NCBI GenBank assembly: GCA_003224075.1
Contig: QHYF01000312.1
Span: 1 to 6,091 of the forward strand
Direction: 5' to 3'
Length of the DNA stretch: 6,091 bases
From: Acidobacteriota bacterium
GTDB lineage: Bacteria > Acidobacteriota > Terriglobia > Acidiferrales > UBA7541
The translations under genes were made by a program, and so were the position numbers. Positions 1 through 6,041 of the stretch are shown here, in pieces. Numbering within the stretch: position 1 is the first letter of the stretch; every line of letters starts with the position of its first letter. Below the pieces are notes generated by a model, which was given only the letters and a program-made list of their open reading frames with translations, was not told the DNA's origin and did no database searches.

Positions 1-7
1 GGTGTCC

Positions 8-35
8 TTGATTCTGTTCGCTGCTATCTGATAAC
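8..35 (+). promoter_or_regulatory. weak candidate sigma70-type promoter for the oxidoreductase gene
   Basis: TTGATT (8-13) lies 16 bp before GATAAC (30-35), each matching four of six consensus bases. Transcription would begin near position 42, leaving a leader of about 60 nt before the ATG at 104. Spacing and position are reasonable, but the hexamers are weak and a promoter to the left of the window is equally possible. Confidence 0.3.
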
Positions 36-43
36 TGATTCCG

Positions 44-64
44 GTTCGCAGTCGGACTGCCAAC
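44..64. promoter_or_regulatory. 21-bp imperfect palindrome, candidate operator
   Basis: The arms GTTCGCAGTC (44-53) and GACTGCCAAC (55-64) are reverse complements at nine of ten positions around a single central base at 54. The core GCAGTC/GACTGC pairs perfectly. It sits just downstream of the candidate promoter and 29 bp before the ribosome binding site, a normal place for a repressor site acting on the oxidoreductase gene. The odd centre with 10-bp half sites fits binding by a dimeric regulator. As RNA it would be a poor hairpin because the loop is too short. No regulator gene is visible in the window. Confidence 0.4.
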
Positions 65-103
65 TTTTAAGTTTCGGCTGTCAATTTCCTCCAGGAGCGC
101 AAA

Positions 104-1453
104 ATGAAAAAGGATTTTTCCCGCCGTGAATTCCTCCAGCGCAGCGCCGGCGCCACCGGCGCGTACGTAGCCGCACGCACAATGATCCTGGATCCAGAAA
201 AGATTCCGCTACCTTCGAGCGCCGTACCGCCGAGCGACCGCGTGCGCTTCGGCATCATCGGCGTGGGCATGCAAGGCTCCGGTCTGCTTTCAAACGCCAT
301 TCAGTTGCCGGGCGTGGAGTGCGTCGCTGCCGCCGATCTCTACGACGGACGACACACGCTCGCCAAGGAAATCGCCGGCGCGAAAATCGCGACGACGCGC
401 CGCTATCAAGAGCTCCTCGACAACAAAGAAATCGATTGCATCGTCGCCGCCGTGCCGGATCACTGGCACAAGAAAGTTGTCGTCGACGCGGTCAGCGCGG
501 GCAAAGACATTTATTGCGAAAAGCCGATGTCGCATTCCGCCGCCGACGGCGTTGCGATGGTGGCCGCCGCGCAAAAAACCGGACGCATCGTGCAGATCGG
601 GTCGCAGCGCGTGAGCTCGGTGATCTGCACAAAAGCAAAAGAGCTTCTCGCGAGCGGCATTATCGGCACACTCACCCTGGTGGAGGGCTCGCTCGGGCGC
701 AACGACCCCACCGGCGCCTGGGAATACCCTCCGCCGCCGGATGCGTCGCCGGCGACGATCGATTGGGACGCCTGGCAAGGCGACGTGCCGAAGCGCGAAT
801 TTGATGCCAAGATTTTCGCGCGCTGGCGCTGCTGGAAAGAATACGGCACCGGCGTCGCGGGAGATCTGCTCGTCCACCTCGTCAGCGGCATGAATTACAT
901 GCTCGGCTGGAACGAAGCGCCCAAGCGCGCCATGGCTCTTGGCGGTATTTTGCGTTTCCCGGACGGGCGCAACATGCCGGATGTCCAGGCCACGCTTTTC
1001 GATTACGGACGTGCGCCGGTCTATCTGCGCCTGAATCTCGGCTGCGAAACGCCGGAGATTTACCGTTTCCAGGGGTCCAAGGGAATCCTGGAAGTCACGG
1101 AAACCACCATCTCCTACTTCCCGCAATCCGGTGAAGACGAGTCGCCGAGCTATTACACCGTCAGCTATCCGCGCGCGATGCGCGAGGCTTACCTCAAGCA
1201 GTGGCATGCGGAGCACGATCCGAAGCCCGGCAAAGAACCCGTCGCCGAAGGATTCACGTATCGCGGGGTCTCCTGGGACGAGGAAAAACCGCATCTCTGG
1301 AAATTCTTCCAGGGCGTGAAGAACCGCCAGCTGGTGACGGAAGACGCCGTTTTCGGCCACAACGCTGCGCTGGCCTGCCACATGGCCAACGAATCGTATT
1401 TCCGCCGCGCGGCCGTGACTTGGGACGCCGCCTCCGGCCAAATCAAATCCTGA
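104..1453 (+). CDS. Tat-exported Gfo/Idh/MocA family oxidoreductase
   Basis: The product is a 449-aa NAD(P)-dependent oxidoreductase, probably acting on a sugar, sugar acid or cyclitol; the substrate cannot be read from sequence. Residues 6-11 (SRREFL) form a twin-arginine motif followed by a weakly hydrophobic Ala/Gly stretch (15-24), so export of the folded, cofactor-loaded protein is likely. The Rossmann fold begins at about residue 46 and carries the dinucleotide loop GVGMQG (53-58). The family signatures PDHWH (118-122), EKP (139-141; its Lys is the usual catalytic or nicotinamide-contacting residue) and QIGSQR (164-169) follow. The alpha/beta substrate domain covers roughly 170-430 and contains the GDLLVH segment (253-258). 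The ATG is fixed by AGGAG at 93-97, six bases upstream. Length is normal for secreted members of the family. The gene stands alone, convergent with the serpin gene. Family call is firm; substrate is unknown. Confidence 0.93.
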   Translation: MKKDFSRREFLQRSAGATGAYVAARTMILDPEKIPLPSSAVPPSDRVRFGIIGVGMQGSGLLSNAIQLPGVECVAAADLYDGRHTLAKEIAGAKIATTRRYQELLDNKEIDCIVAAVPDHWHKKVVVDAVSAGKDIYCEKPMSHSAADGVAMVAAAQKTGRIVQIGSQRVSSVICTKAKELLASGIIGTLTLVEGSLGRNDPTGAWEYPPPPDASPATIDWDAWQGDVPKREFDAKIFARWRCWKEYGTGVAGDLLVHLVSGMNYMLGWNEAPKRAMALGGILRFPDGRNMPDVQATLFDYGRAPVYLRLNLGCETPEIYRFQGSKGILEVTETTISYFPQSGEDESPSYYTVSYPRAMREAYLKQWHAEHDPKPGKEPVAEGFTYRGVSWDEEKPHLWKFFQGVKNRQLVTEDAVFGHNAALACHMANESYFRRAAVTWDAASGQIKS

Positions 1454-1465
1454 CACCGTTCTTTC

Positions 1466-1543
1466 CTTGTAGCGGCGAGTTTCGCGTTTTTTGCGTCCCG
1501 GTTCCGACCGGGAACCGTCCCGCTTGCCCCGACTCTTGTAGCG
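1466..1543 (+). repeat. short direct repeat flanking a hairpin, possible dispersed intergenic repeat
   Basis: CTTGTAGCG occurs at 1466-1474 and again at 1535-1543. Between the copies lies a strong hairpin, CGGTTCC (1499-1505) pairing with GGAACCG (1511-1517) over a 5-nt loop. The pattern resembles the dispersed intergenic repeats common in GC-rich soil bacteria, but only one locus is available here, so dispersal is an inference. Confidence 0.35.
1475..1492 (+). terminator. weak candidate intrinsic terminator after the oxidoreductase gene
   Basis: A short hairpin GCGA-GTT-TCGC (1475-1485) is followed at once by G and six T residues (1487-1492), starting 22 bp after the oxidoreductase stop codon. 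The stem is only 4 bp, so efficiency is doubtful. The stronger hairpin at 1499-1517 has no T tract. Confidence 0.3.
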
Positions 1544-1586
1544 CAGCCACTCTTGGGTGTGCTTGGCACGGGCGATGGCGTGGCGA

Positions 1587-1596
1587 GGGGTACCCC
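1587..1596. repeat. perfect 10-bp palindrome GGGGTACCCC
   Basis: GGGGTACCCC is a perfect self-complementary decamer in the spacer between the two convergent genes, 42 bp beyond the serpin stop codon. It is followed by a C-rich run. It probably belongs to the same intergenic repeat material as the hairpin at 1499-1517. As RNA it has no loop and would not be a terminator alone. Confidence 0.35.
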
Positions 1597-1637
1597 ACCC
1601 CCCAAAATTGGTGGCAGGCATAGAATGGGGGCGAGGG

Positions 1638-2871
1638 TCAGCCGGCCAGCGGATCGACCACACCGCCGAGAAAGACCACGACTCCCGAAAAATCATCGCA
1701 AATTGCAAAAACAAAGGGACGGTTCACGATCATCTCGAAGGGCGGCGAGGGCGGCTCTTGGAACCCGGATGCGCCGTCCATGAGCATTGTCACTGCGGCG
1801 GCTTCAGTGCCCTTTTCATTGACTTCGACAAAATCTTTCTGTATTGCCCCCATCAGATAGAGAGGCTTGCGGTCGCTGATGCCTTCGAGCGTCGCCCGCG
1901 CGGGGTCGAAGACCTGCGACATGCCCAGCATTTTTAGCGCGGCGCTCAAATCCGCTTGGGTCTCGATGCGGAAGCGCGGCAGCCGAATGTGGCCATCTCG
2001 TTCACCCATGAGGAGTGTCCAGCTTGTTCCGACGGTGCTGCTCAGCTCTGCGCAAAATTTTGGGAACGGCATCTCCTTCGGAGGAAGCGCGACGCACATG
2101 CTCATCCCGCCTTTGTACGGCAGGCGCACGATCTGCGCGCCACCTCGCTCGGCGTATGGAAATGTTCCCCACTGCCGCATCAAGGGTACAAGTCTTTTCG
2201 TGCCGTCCTGCAGCGTGAATTCTTCCTCCTGCGTCTCGTGGTACTCGAACGGCTCCTCCCATAGTCCTTTGAAGTACACCGCGTTCATGGTGACCAGCGG
2301 GGAGAAGGGCTCCAGGGAGCCGACAACCGAGTGGATTCGCCCGCTCGTTTTCTCATGGGCCCACCGGTTGACTCTCCCTGCAGAAGCAGGAGAGTGAAAG
2401 TCCACGGTCTGCACTTCCGCCCAATAGTGTTCCTGCAACGTGTTCACGTAGTTCGGCTTGGGCACGAAGCCGTCGTCGCACCACAGGGAGTTGGCAGTGA
2501 GCATCTCCAGCCCACGGCGCTCTGTCTCCGCCTCTAATTGAAAGCCCAGGGGCCGCCCCAGCCGCTCGTAATGGTTGGAGAGGTTACGTCTCCACCATGG
2601 ACCTTCGCGTCTCGCCTGTAGCGCCCTCCCAAAGCATGGCCAGCGCGACGCGCGCACTATACGGAGAAATGGCCAGGTTGCGATTGCCCGGCCGCAACGC
2701 CTCGAACAGACTGAAAGCAAACTGGGTACTGGGGAGTGTGGAGACCTCGCCTGTGGCCCCGCGGTGGAGCCGCTCGGTCTTAGACGGTTTGCGCAGCCAG
2801 GAAAAAATGGAAGACATACAGACTTTCCCGTCTTGCCAGTCCCGACTCTTCGGCGGAAAGGCCACTGGCAT
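1638..2871 (-). pseudogene. serpin-family serine protease inhibitor, split by a frameshift
   Basis: Two reading frames together encode one serpin of about 410 aa. The N-terminal 95 codons (2871 down to 2587) hold the helix-A/B region: FAFSLFEAL, NLAISPYS at 65-72 and ALAMLWEGATGET. They end in TAA at 2586-2584. The rest resumes one base out of step at 2585 with NLSN and runs 315 codons to the stop at 1638. It shows TANSLW, NRWAHEKTSGRI, TMNAVYFKGLWEEPF and the C-terminal NRPFVFAI...GGVVDP. The hinge EKGTEAAAVT (1817-1788) matches the inhibitory consensus, so the ancestral protein should trap serine or cysteine proteases by loop insertion. One extra base, or two lost, at 2586 explains the break, and no other lesion is visible, so a recent mutation or a sequencing error are both possible. 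An in-frame ATG at 2817 is an alternative start. No signal peptide is evident. Family call is firm; functional status is uncertain. Confidence 0.9.
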
Positions 2872-2913
2872 CTTTGCTTGATTGCTGGTCCAAAGGCAAA
2901 GTACTTCTCGTTG

Positions 2914-2941
2914 ACTATACTCTAACGAGCTGAATTGTCAC
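2914..2941 (-). promoter_or_regulatory. sigma70-type promoter for the serpin gene
   Basis: On the minus strand, GTGACA (2941-2936) precedes TATAGT (2919-2914) with a 16-bp spacer; each hexamer matches five of six consensus bases. Transcription should begin near 2907, giving a leader of about 35 nt before the ATG at 2871. This supports the start at 2871 over the internal ATG at 2817, although the ribosome binding site before 2871 is weak. Confidence 0.6.
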
Positions 2942-3025
2942 GCCATCGCCGGGCAGGCCGCGTGGGTGGCTGACACTCGGACGGTAAGTCCTGCGTGGAA
3001 AACCAACGATCGGGGCGCCCGACTT

Positions 3026-3048
3026 TATCACTGGCCCTACCCGTGATA
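3026..3048. promoter_or_regulatory. inverted repeat in front of the putative endonuclease gene
   Basis: TATCAC (3026-3031) and GTGATA (3043-3048) are perfect inverted copies separated by 11 bp. The right arm ends 15 bp before the ATG at 3064. It overlaps a weak possible promoter, TTATCA (3025-3030) and TACCAT (3047-3052) with a 16-bp spacer, four of six matches each. If that promoter is used, the mRNA would have only a few leader bases. The dyad could be an operator controlling endonuclease expression; no control-protein gene is present in the window. Confidence 0.35.
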
Positions 3049-3063
3049 CCATGCGCCCGTTCT

Positions 3064-3759
3064 ATGCGGGCACCCGAGGCCTATGTCAATTGGGTTAACG
3101 TCCATCTCGGTTTCAATCCGAGAAGTCAAGCGAACTCCGACGCACTAGCTGATTTCGTCCTTGCCGACCTGATGGCGACCTGCTCGACCTTGAATGCTGC
3201 GCTGAAGGCCGGCGAATTAAAACCGCTTAAGAATCCGAACGTCCGAACCAATGTCGCCGAGCGCTCGATTGACCTAGTGATTTACGAAGGCGCTGAGGCC
3301 CCCAACATTTCAGTGCGCGTATCGGTGGAAAACAAGACGATTATGACGGCGCACGGCAAGGCTCGAAAGAACCGTTACGGTGACCTCATCGCCTACTCGA
3401 ACCACATGCACAATCACAACCGGAAGTGCGTGGCGGGCGCGATTGTGGTGGTCAACGTCTCTCCGGCCTATGAGAACCCGGATGCATTCGCCAAGGGACT
3501 ACTCAGACCAAAATCTAAGATGGAAAAGGTGGTCGCCGACACGATTGCAATCTTCGACAAGATTCCCCTTCGTGACGCCGTAGACGATCCGAACGAACTC
3601 CCCGAGGCCGTCGCCGTGATCGTTGTGGACTATGATGGCGTAAACCCGGCCAAACTGGTGAGCGGTCCGCTCGCCCCTCAAATCGAGAGCAATATCAGCT
3701 ACGACAGCTTCATTCAAAGGATTTGCGAGATCTACGGAAGGCGCTTTAACGGAGGATAA
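3064..3759 (+). CDS. putative type II restriction endonuclease, PD-(D/E)XK-like
   Basis: Using the ATG at 3064 the product has 231 aa. I do not recognise a named family. The strongest clue is a likely PD-(D/E)XK nuclease core: D70 in SIDLVIY, then the strand VRVSVENK with E89 and K91, spaced as in many type II enzymes. A conserved-looking TAHGKARKNRYGDLIAYSNHMHNH segment follows (95-118), and hydrophobic strands AGAIVVVNVS and VAVIVVDYD follow that. No signal peptide or membrane segment is seen. It converges with a DNA methyltransferase and overlaps it by 14 bp, the classic arrangement of a restriction-modification pair, so cleavage of unmethylated DNA is the likely role. A GTG at 2995 would add 23 residues, but those look non-conserved and lie over the inverted repeat; an in-frame GTG at 3043 is a third option. 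None has a strong ribosome binding site. Alternative: another PD-(D/E)XK nuclease of unknown role. Confidence 0.7.
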   Translation: MRAPEAYVNWVNVHLGFNPRSQANSDALADFVLADLMATCSTLNAALKAGELKPLKNPNVRTNVAERSIDLVIYEGAEAPNISVRVSVENKTIMTAHGKARKNRYGDLIAYSNHMHNHNRKCVAGAIVVVNVSPAYENPDAFAKGLLRPKSKMEKVVADTIAIFDKIPLRDAVDDPNELPEAVAVIVVDYDGVNPAKLVSGPLAPQIESNISYDSFIQRICEIYGRRFNGG

Positions 3760-4603
3760 TCTCAGGGCGCTCTTGCTCGAAAAGGCTTGAGAGATTTGCC
3801 TCCAGCCTCTGCTTTACCATCTTCACATAGGACGGCTCGATGTCAACACCGATAGAGCTTCTACCGCAGCGCGAAGCCGCCAAGAGGGTCGTCCCTGTAC
3901 CCATGAAGGGGTCTAGAACGGTGTCGTCTGCGAAAGAGAACATCCGCACCAACCTGTACGCGAGTTCTTCGGGGTAAGGAGCCGGGTGATTCTTGGTGGA
4001 TTCTCCCATCAATCCGTTCCAGACCTGCTGGAACCACTCTTGATATTCTTCCTTGGTGAGTCGAGATGCGTCCCGCTGCTCCTCGGTTGGCTGCCGATAG
4101 CCCCCAGGCTTGCGAAGCATTAGGATGAACTCCACATCGTTTTTGATAATGGCGTTGGGCTCATAGGGCTTGCCGAGAAAGCTCGACCCGTTTTCCACTT
4201 CGTAATTCGCGTTGGCGATCTTGTACCAAAAGATCGGGCTGAGGTTGTCGAAACCGATCTTCCGTGCTCGAACTACGATGTCGGCGTGCATGGGCATCAC
4301 CGAGTGCCGACCATGCCGACGCCTGGAAAGGCACACATCCCCGACTACGCAGACAAGCCGACCGCCAGGAACAAGAACCCGGAAGCAGTGCCGCCAAACC
4401 TTATCCAACTCATCGTGGAAAGCCTCGTAGTCTGCGACAAGCCCGAGCTGGCCCTTGTGGGCGGGATATTCCTTTAAAGTCCAGTAGGGCGGTGACGTAA
4501 GGACTAAGTGTGTAGACTCGTCAGCAATCCAATCCAACTCACGAGCGTCTCCGCAATGCAAGGTTACAGTTGTCTCTTTGGCTTTGACCGCCGCTGTGCG
4601 CAT
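3746..4603 (-). CDS. beta-class DNA methyltransferase (N4-cytosine or N6-adenine), restriction-modification type
   Basis: From the ATG at 4603 the product has 285 aa and transfers a methyl group from S-adenosylmethionine to an exocyclic amino group in DNA. The catalytic motif IV SPPYW is at 37-41. The AdoMet-binding motif I DPFMGTGTT is at 231-239, followed by IGVDIE at 251-256. Catalytic before cofactor motif defines the beta class. SPPY rather than D/NPPY is more typical of N4-cytosine enzymes. The central part (about 85-215) should hold target recognition; no recognition sequence can be deduced. A TTG at 4693 would add 30 residues, but those are Arg/Trp-rich, unlike the family, and cover a good promoter, so the ATG is preferred. 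There is no ribosome binding site before it, consistent with a leaderless mRNA. It should protect host DNA from the neighbouring putative endonuclease. An orphan regulatory methyltransferase is less likely given that partner. Confidence 0.92.
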   Translation of the reverse strand: MRTAAVKAKETTVTLHCGDARELDWIADESTHLVLTSPPYWTLKEYPAHKGQLGLVADYEAFHDELDKVWRHCFRVLVPGGRLVCVVGDVCLSRRRHGRHSVMPMHADIVVRARKIGFDNLSPIFWYKIANANYEVENGSSFLGKPYEPNAIIKNDVEFILMLRKPGGYRQPTEEQRDASRLTKEEYQEWFQQVWNGLMGESTKNHPAPYPEELAYRLVRMFSFADDTVLDPFMGTGTTLLAASRCGRSSIGVDIEPSYVKMVKQRLEANLSSLFEQERPEIILR

Positions 4604-4610
4604 TGTGTCG

Positions 4611-4639
4611 ATGATAGGGGATGGTAGTAGAGTTTTCAA
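4611..4639 (-). promoter_or_regulatory. promoter of the methyltransferase gene, predicted to give a leaderless mRNA
   Basis: On the minus strand TTGAAA (4639-4634) and TATCAT (4616-4611) are separated by exactly 17 bp, with five of six matches in the -10 and four of six in the -35. Only seven bases lie between the -10 and the ATG at 4603, so transcription should start at or within a base or two of the start codon. This explains the missing ribosome binding site and argues against the upstream TTG start, which lies before this promoter. Confidence 0.6.
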
Positions 4640-5194
4640 CCGGCGTCTCCAAGGAAATTCGCACCTCTGATTGCAATTCCGGTTCCATGTCAAACGTGCG
4701 GCTGGCTAGCGAACCGCTTGATTCTCTATGGGGAATTTCCCTTAGGCCTTTAGTGCTTAGTTTGGCTTTCCCAAAACCGGACTTTTTATTTTGTTTTCCT
4801 CCCAAATTGATTCAGGCACCAAATGCTTCCGGAAATTCCAAGTCAGTCAGAACGCGAATCCCTTGGAACCGCAGAACTTTCGCACGTTTTTCTGCAGCAG
4901 ATCCCCGTCGCGCATGCAAAGAACTTCAGCTTGTCCTGCCAAAGTCGTCCCAAGGATTGGAGCGCCAGTGGGATCACGCAGCAAATTCTCCGGACCTGCT
5001 CTGGACTAACCAGGCAAGCGATGTGGGAAAGATTTTCGGATTCATTCCAACTCCCAGAGAATGTGCTCGCCCGGGCTCACCAGGGAGCTCTTTCGACTTC
5101 CTCCCCCACTTGGGTGCTAATCCGCTGTAACCCTTTACCCTTCAATCTTTTATTGACCTGCGACCTCTGCCTTTTAATGTTTAGTTTAAGTACT
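4640..5194. other. intergenic region without a convincing gene
   Basis: About 555 bp between the methyltransferase promoter and the promoter at 5209. Base composition drops towards AT, with a T-rich stretch at 4784-4799. Open frames on the plus strand (for example 4621-5130 and 4823-5212) have no family motifs and no suitable ribosome binding sites, and the minus strand has no long frame. GC-rich self-complementary stretches occur near 5065-5089. I see no tRNA, no CRISPR and no insertion-sequence ends. Confidence 0.5.
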
Positions 5195-5221
5195 AAGTCA
5201 GAATCTACTTGACTTTGACTT
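5195..5221. promoter_or_regulatory. dyad and tandem hexamer over the -35 box, candidate operator
   Basis: AAGTCA (5195-5200) is the inverse of TGACTT (5210-5215) across 9 bp, and TGACTT is immediately repeated at 5216-5221. The right arm covers the -35 box of the promoter at 5209-5236. A second small inverted repeat, TTAGT (5181-5185) with ACTAA (5192-5196), lies just upstream. The overlap with the -35 would suit repression; these are short motifs in AT-rich DNA, so chance cannot be excluded. Confidence 0.35.
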
Positions 5222-5236
5222 CTTCTATGTTATAAT
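5209..5236 (+). promoter_or_regulatory. strong sigma70-type promoter with extended -10
   Basis: TTGACT (5209-5214), a 16-bp spacer, and a perfect TATAAT (5231-5236) preceded by TG plus one base (5228-5230), the extended -10 element. Transcription should start near 5243. It is the best promoter match in the window and points at the small Cys/His protein gene 235 bp downstream. Confidence 0.7.
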
Positions 5237-5242
5237 AGATTG

Positions 5243-5477
5243 TGCGGTTTCTGACCCAGCTCCGCCAAAACCTGCCTATCCTCTCCGTGCGCCCCATTTG
5301 TCCCATCAAAAGCCACCAATCACGTCTCACGAACTCCCGTCTTTTCAATCGCTTCCACACTCTTCCAAGTTCCGTATCCTGTAACTCCTTTGTTTGCCAC
5401 TCTTACGAAAACAGCCGGGGTGTGTACCAACAATTCCCAAAATGGAGCATTCCGGCTCACGACCGAAAGGAACTCTC
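5243..5477 (+). other. long G-poor, C-rich 5' leader
   Basis: This is the predicted untranslated leader, about 235 nt, between the promoter and the ATG at 5478. Bases 5251-5400 contain 18 G (12%) against 61 C (41%), a strong strand asymmetry not seen in the flanking genes. So few G residues means little stable pairing, so the RNA should be largely unstructured. No convincing leader peptide or known riboswitch class is evident. An alternative is that a second, unseen promoter closer to the gene is used. Confidence 0.4.
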
Positions 5478-5966
5478 ATGAACTCGCAAACTGCTACACC
5501 CATCACCAATTCCAATTCTGTCCCGCTCCATTGTCAGCATCGCACCGCCAGTGGACGCCGTTGCCGCATGGCCGTCTCTGATCCGGATTCCGGCCTATGC
5601 TCCAAGCACGCCGCCGATCGCCAGAAAGAACTCGATCAGGCCGACCTTGCCTCTGTCCTCATCGGGGACATCCAGGAGTTCCGCGACGCCGTCACCATCA
5701 ATCATTCTCTCGGCGAACTCTATAAGCTCCTGGCCCGCAACAAAATCACGCCTCGCCGCGCCGCCGTCATGGCCTACACCTGCAACCTGCTCTTGCGCAC
5801 CCTCCCCGCCATTGCCCGCGATAACGACCTCCAGCCCGAACAACCAGGCCCGATGTTCGACTTCAGCGACTGGCCCAATCCCGGGGACGGCTCTGGCATT
5901 AAGGGCCCAGCCGTCGTACGCCGTGCCGCCGCTGCAATCCGCGACCAGGCGAAAACATCGTCATGA
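5478..5966 (+). CDS. small protein with N-terminal Cys/His zinc-knuckle-like motif, function unknown
   Basis: The product has 162 aa. An N-terminal low-complexity Ser/Thr/Asn/Pro stretch (1-16) leads into C19-x9-C29-x11-C41-x2-H44 with G26 between the first two Cys, matching the general pattern C...G..C...C..H of short zinc-binding knuckles found in many phage-like and hypothetical proteins. Residues 45-115 look helical and charged, with a conserved-looking NHSLGELYKLLARNKI followed by RRAAVMAYTCNLLLRTLP; the C-terminus is Pro/Gly/Ala-rich. No signal peptide or membrane span is clear. The ATG is fixed by AAAGGA at 5466-5471, six bases upstream; extending the frame to 5394 has no such support. 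The strong promoter and long leader imply substantial or regulated expression. I believe similar proteins occur in Acidobacteriota, possibly in several copies per genome, but cannot verify that here. Nucleic-acid binding is a guess from the knuckle. Confidence 0.8.
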   Translation: MNSQTATPITNSNSVPLHCQHRTASGRRCRMAVSDPDSGLCSKHAADRQKELDQADLASVLIGDIQEFRDAVTINHSLGELYKLLARNKITPRRAAVMAYTCNLLLRTLPAIARDNDLQPEQPGPMFDFSDWPNPGDGSGIKGPAVVRRAAAAIRDQAKTSS

Positions 5967-5988
5967 CCTTTATCTCGCATGTAGAGAA

Positions 5989-6026
5989 CGGGGCTCCCGA
6001 CTCGGTCGGGACAAGTTCCGGCCCCG
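5989..6026 (+). repeat. strong imperfect hairpin downstream of the small Cys/His protein gene
   Basis: An inner stem TCCCGAC (5995-6001) pairs with GTCGGGA (6005-6011) over a 3-nt loop. An outer stem CGGGGC (5989-5994) pairs with GCCCCG (6021-6026), leaving a 9-nt one-sided bulge (6012-6020). It begins 23 bp after the stop codon. There is no T tract, so it is not a classic intrinsic terminator; it could stabilise the 3' end or be a dispersed repeat. A small palindrome, CCATT-AC-AATGG, follows at 6028-6039 or so. Confidence 0.5.
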
Positions 6027-6041
6027 CCATTACAATGGGAC

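Noticed and set aside
290..1714. A 474-codon open frame on the minus strand.
   Set aside because: It lies antisense to the oxidoreductase gene, is Arg/His/Ala-rich with no recognisable motif, and arises from the high-GC codon pattern of the real gene.
1867..2397. A 176-codon open frame on the plus strand.
   Set aside because: It is antisense to the serpin gene and shows no family motif; the serpin frame has many.
4604..4693. A 30-residue N-terminal extension of the methyltransferase from a TTG codon.
   Set aside because: The extension is unlike the family, has no ribosome binding site, and would start upstream of the best promoter. The TTGACA at 4693-4688 lacks a -10 partner at proper spacing.
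4621..5212. Overlapping plus-strand frames of 169 and 129 codons.
   Set aside because: Compositions rich in Ser, Pro and Cys, no motifs, no ribosome binding sites, and partial overlap with the methyltransferase promoter region; treated as non-coding.
5394..5477. An upstream start for the Cys/His protein.
   Set aside because: The added 28 residues lack a ribosome binding site, whereas ATG 5478 has AAAGGA at ideal spacing.
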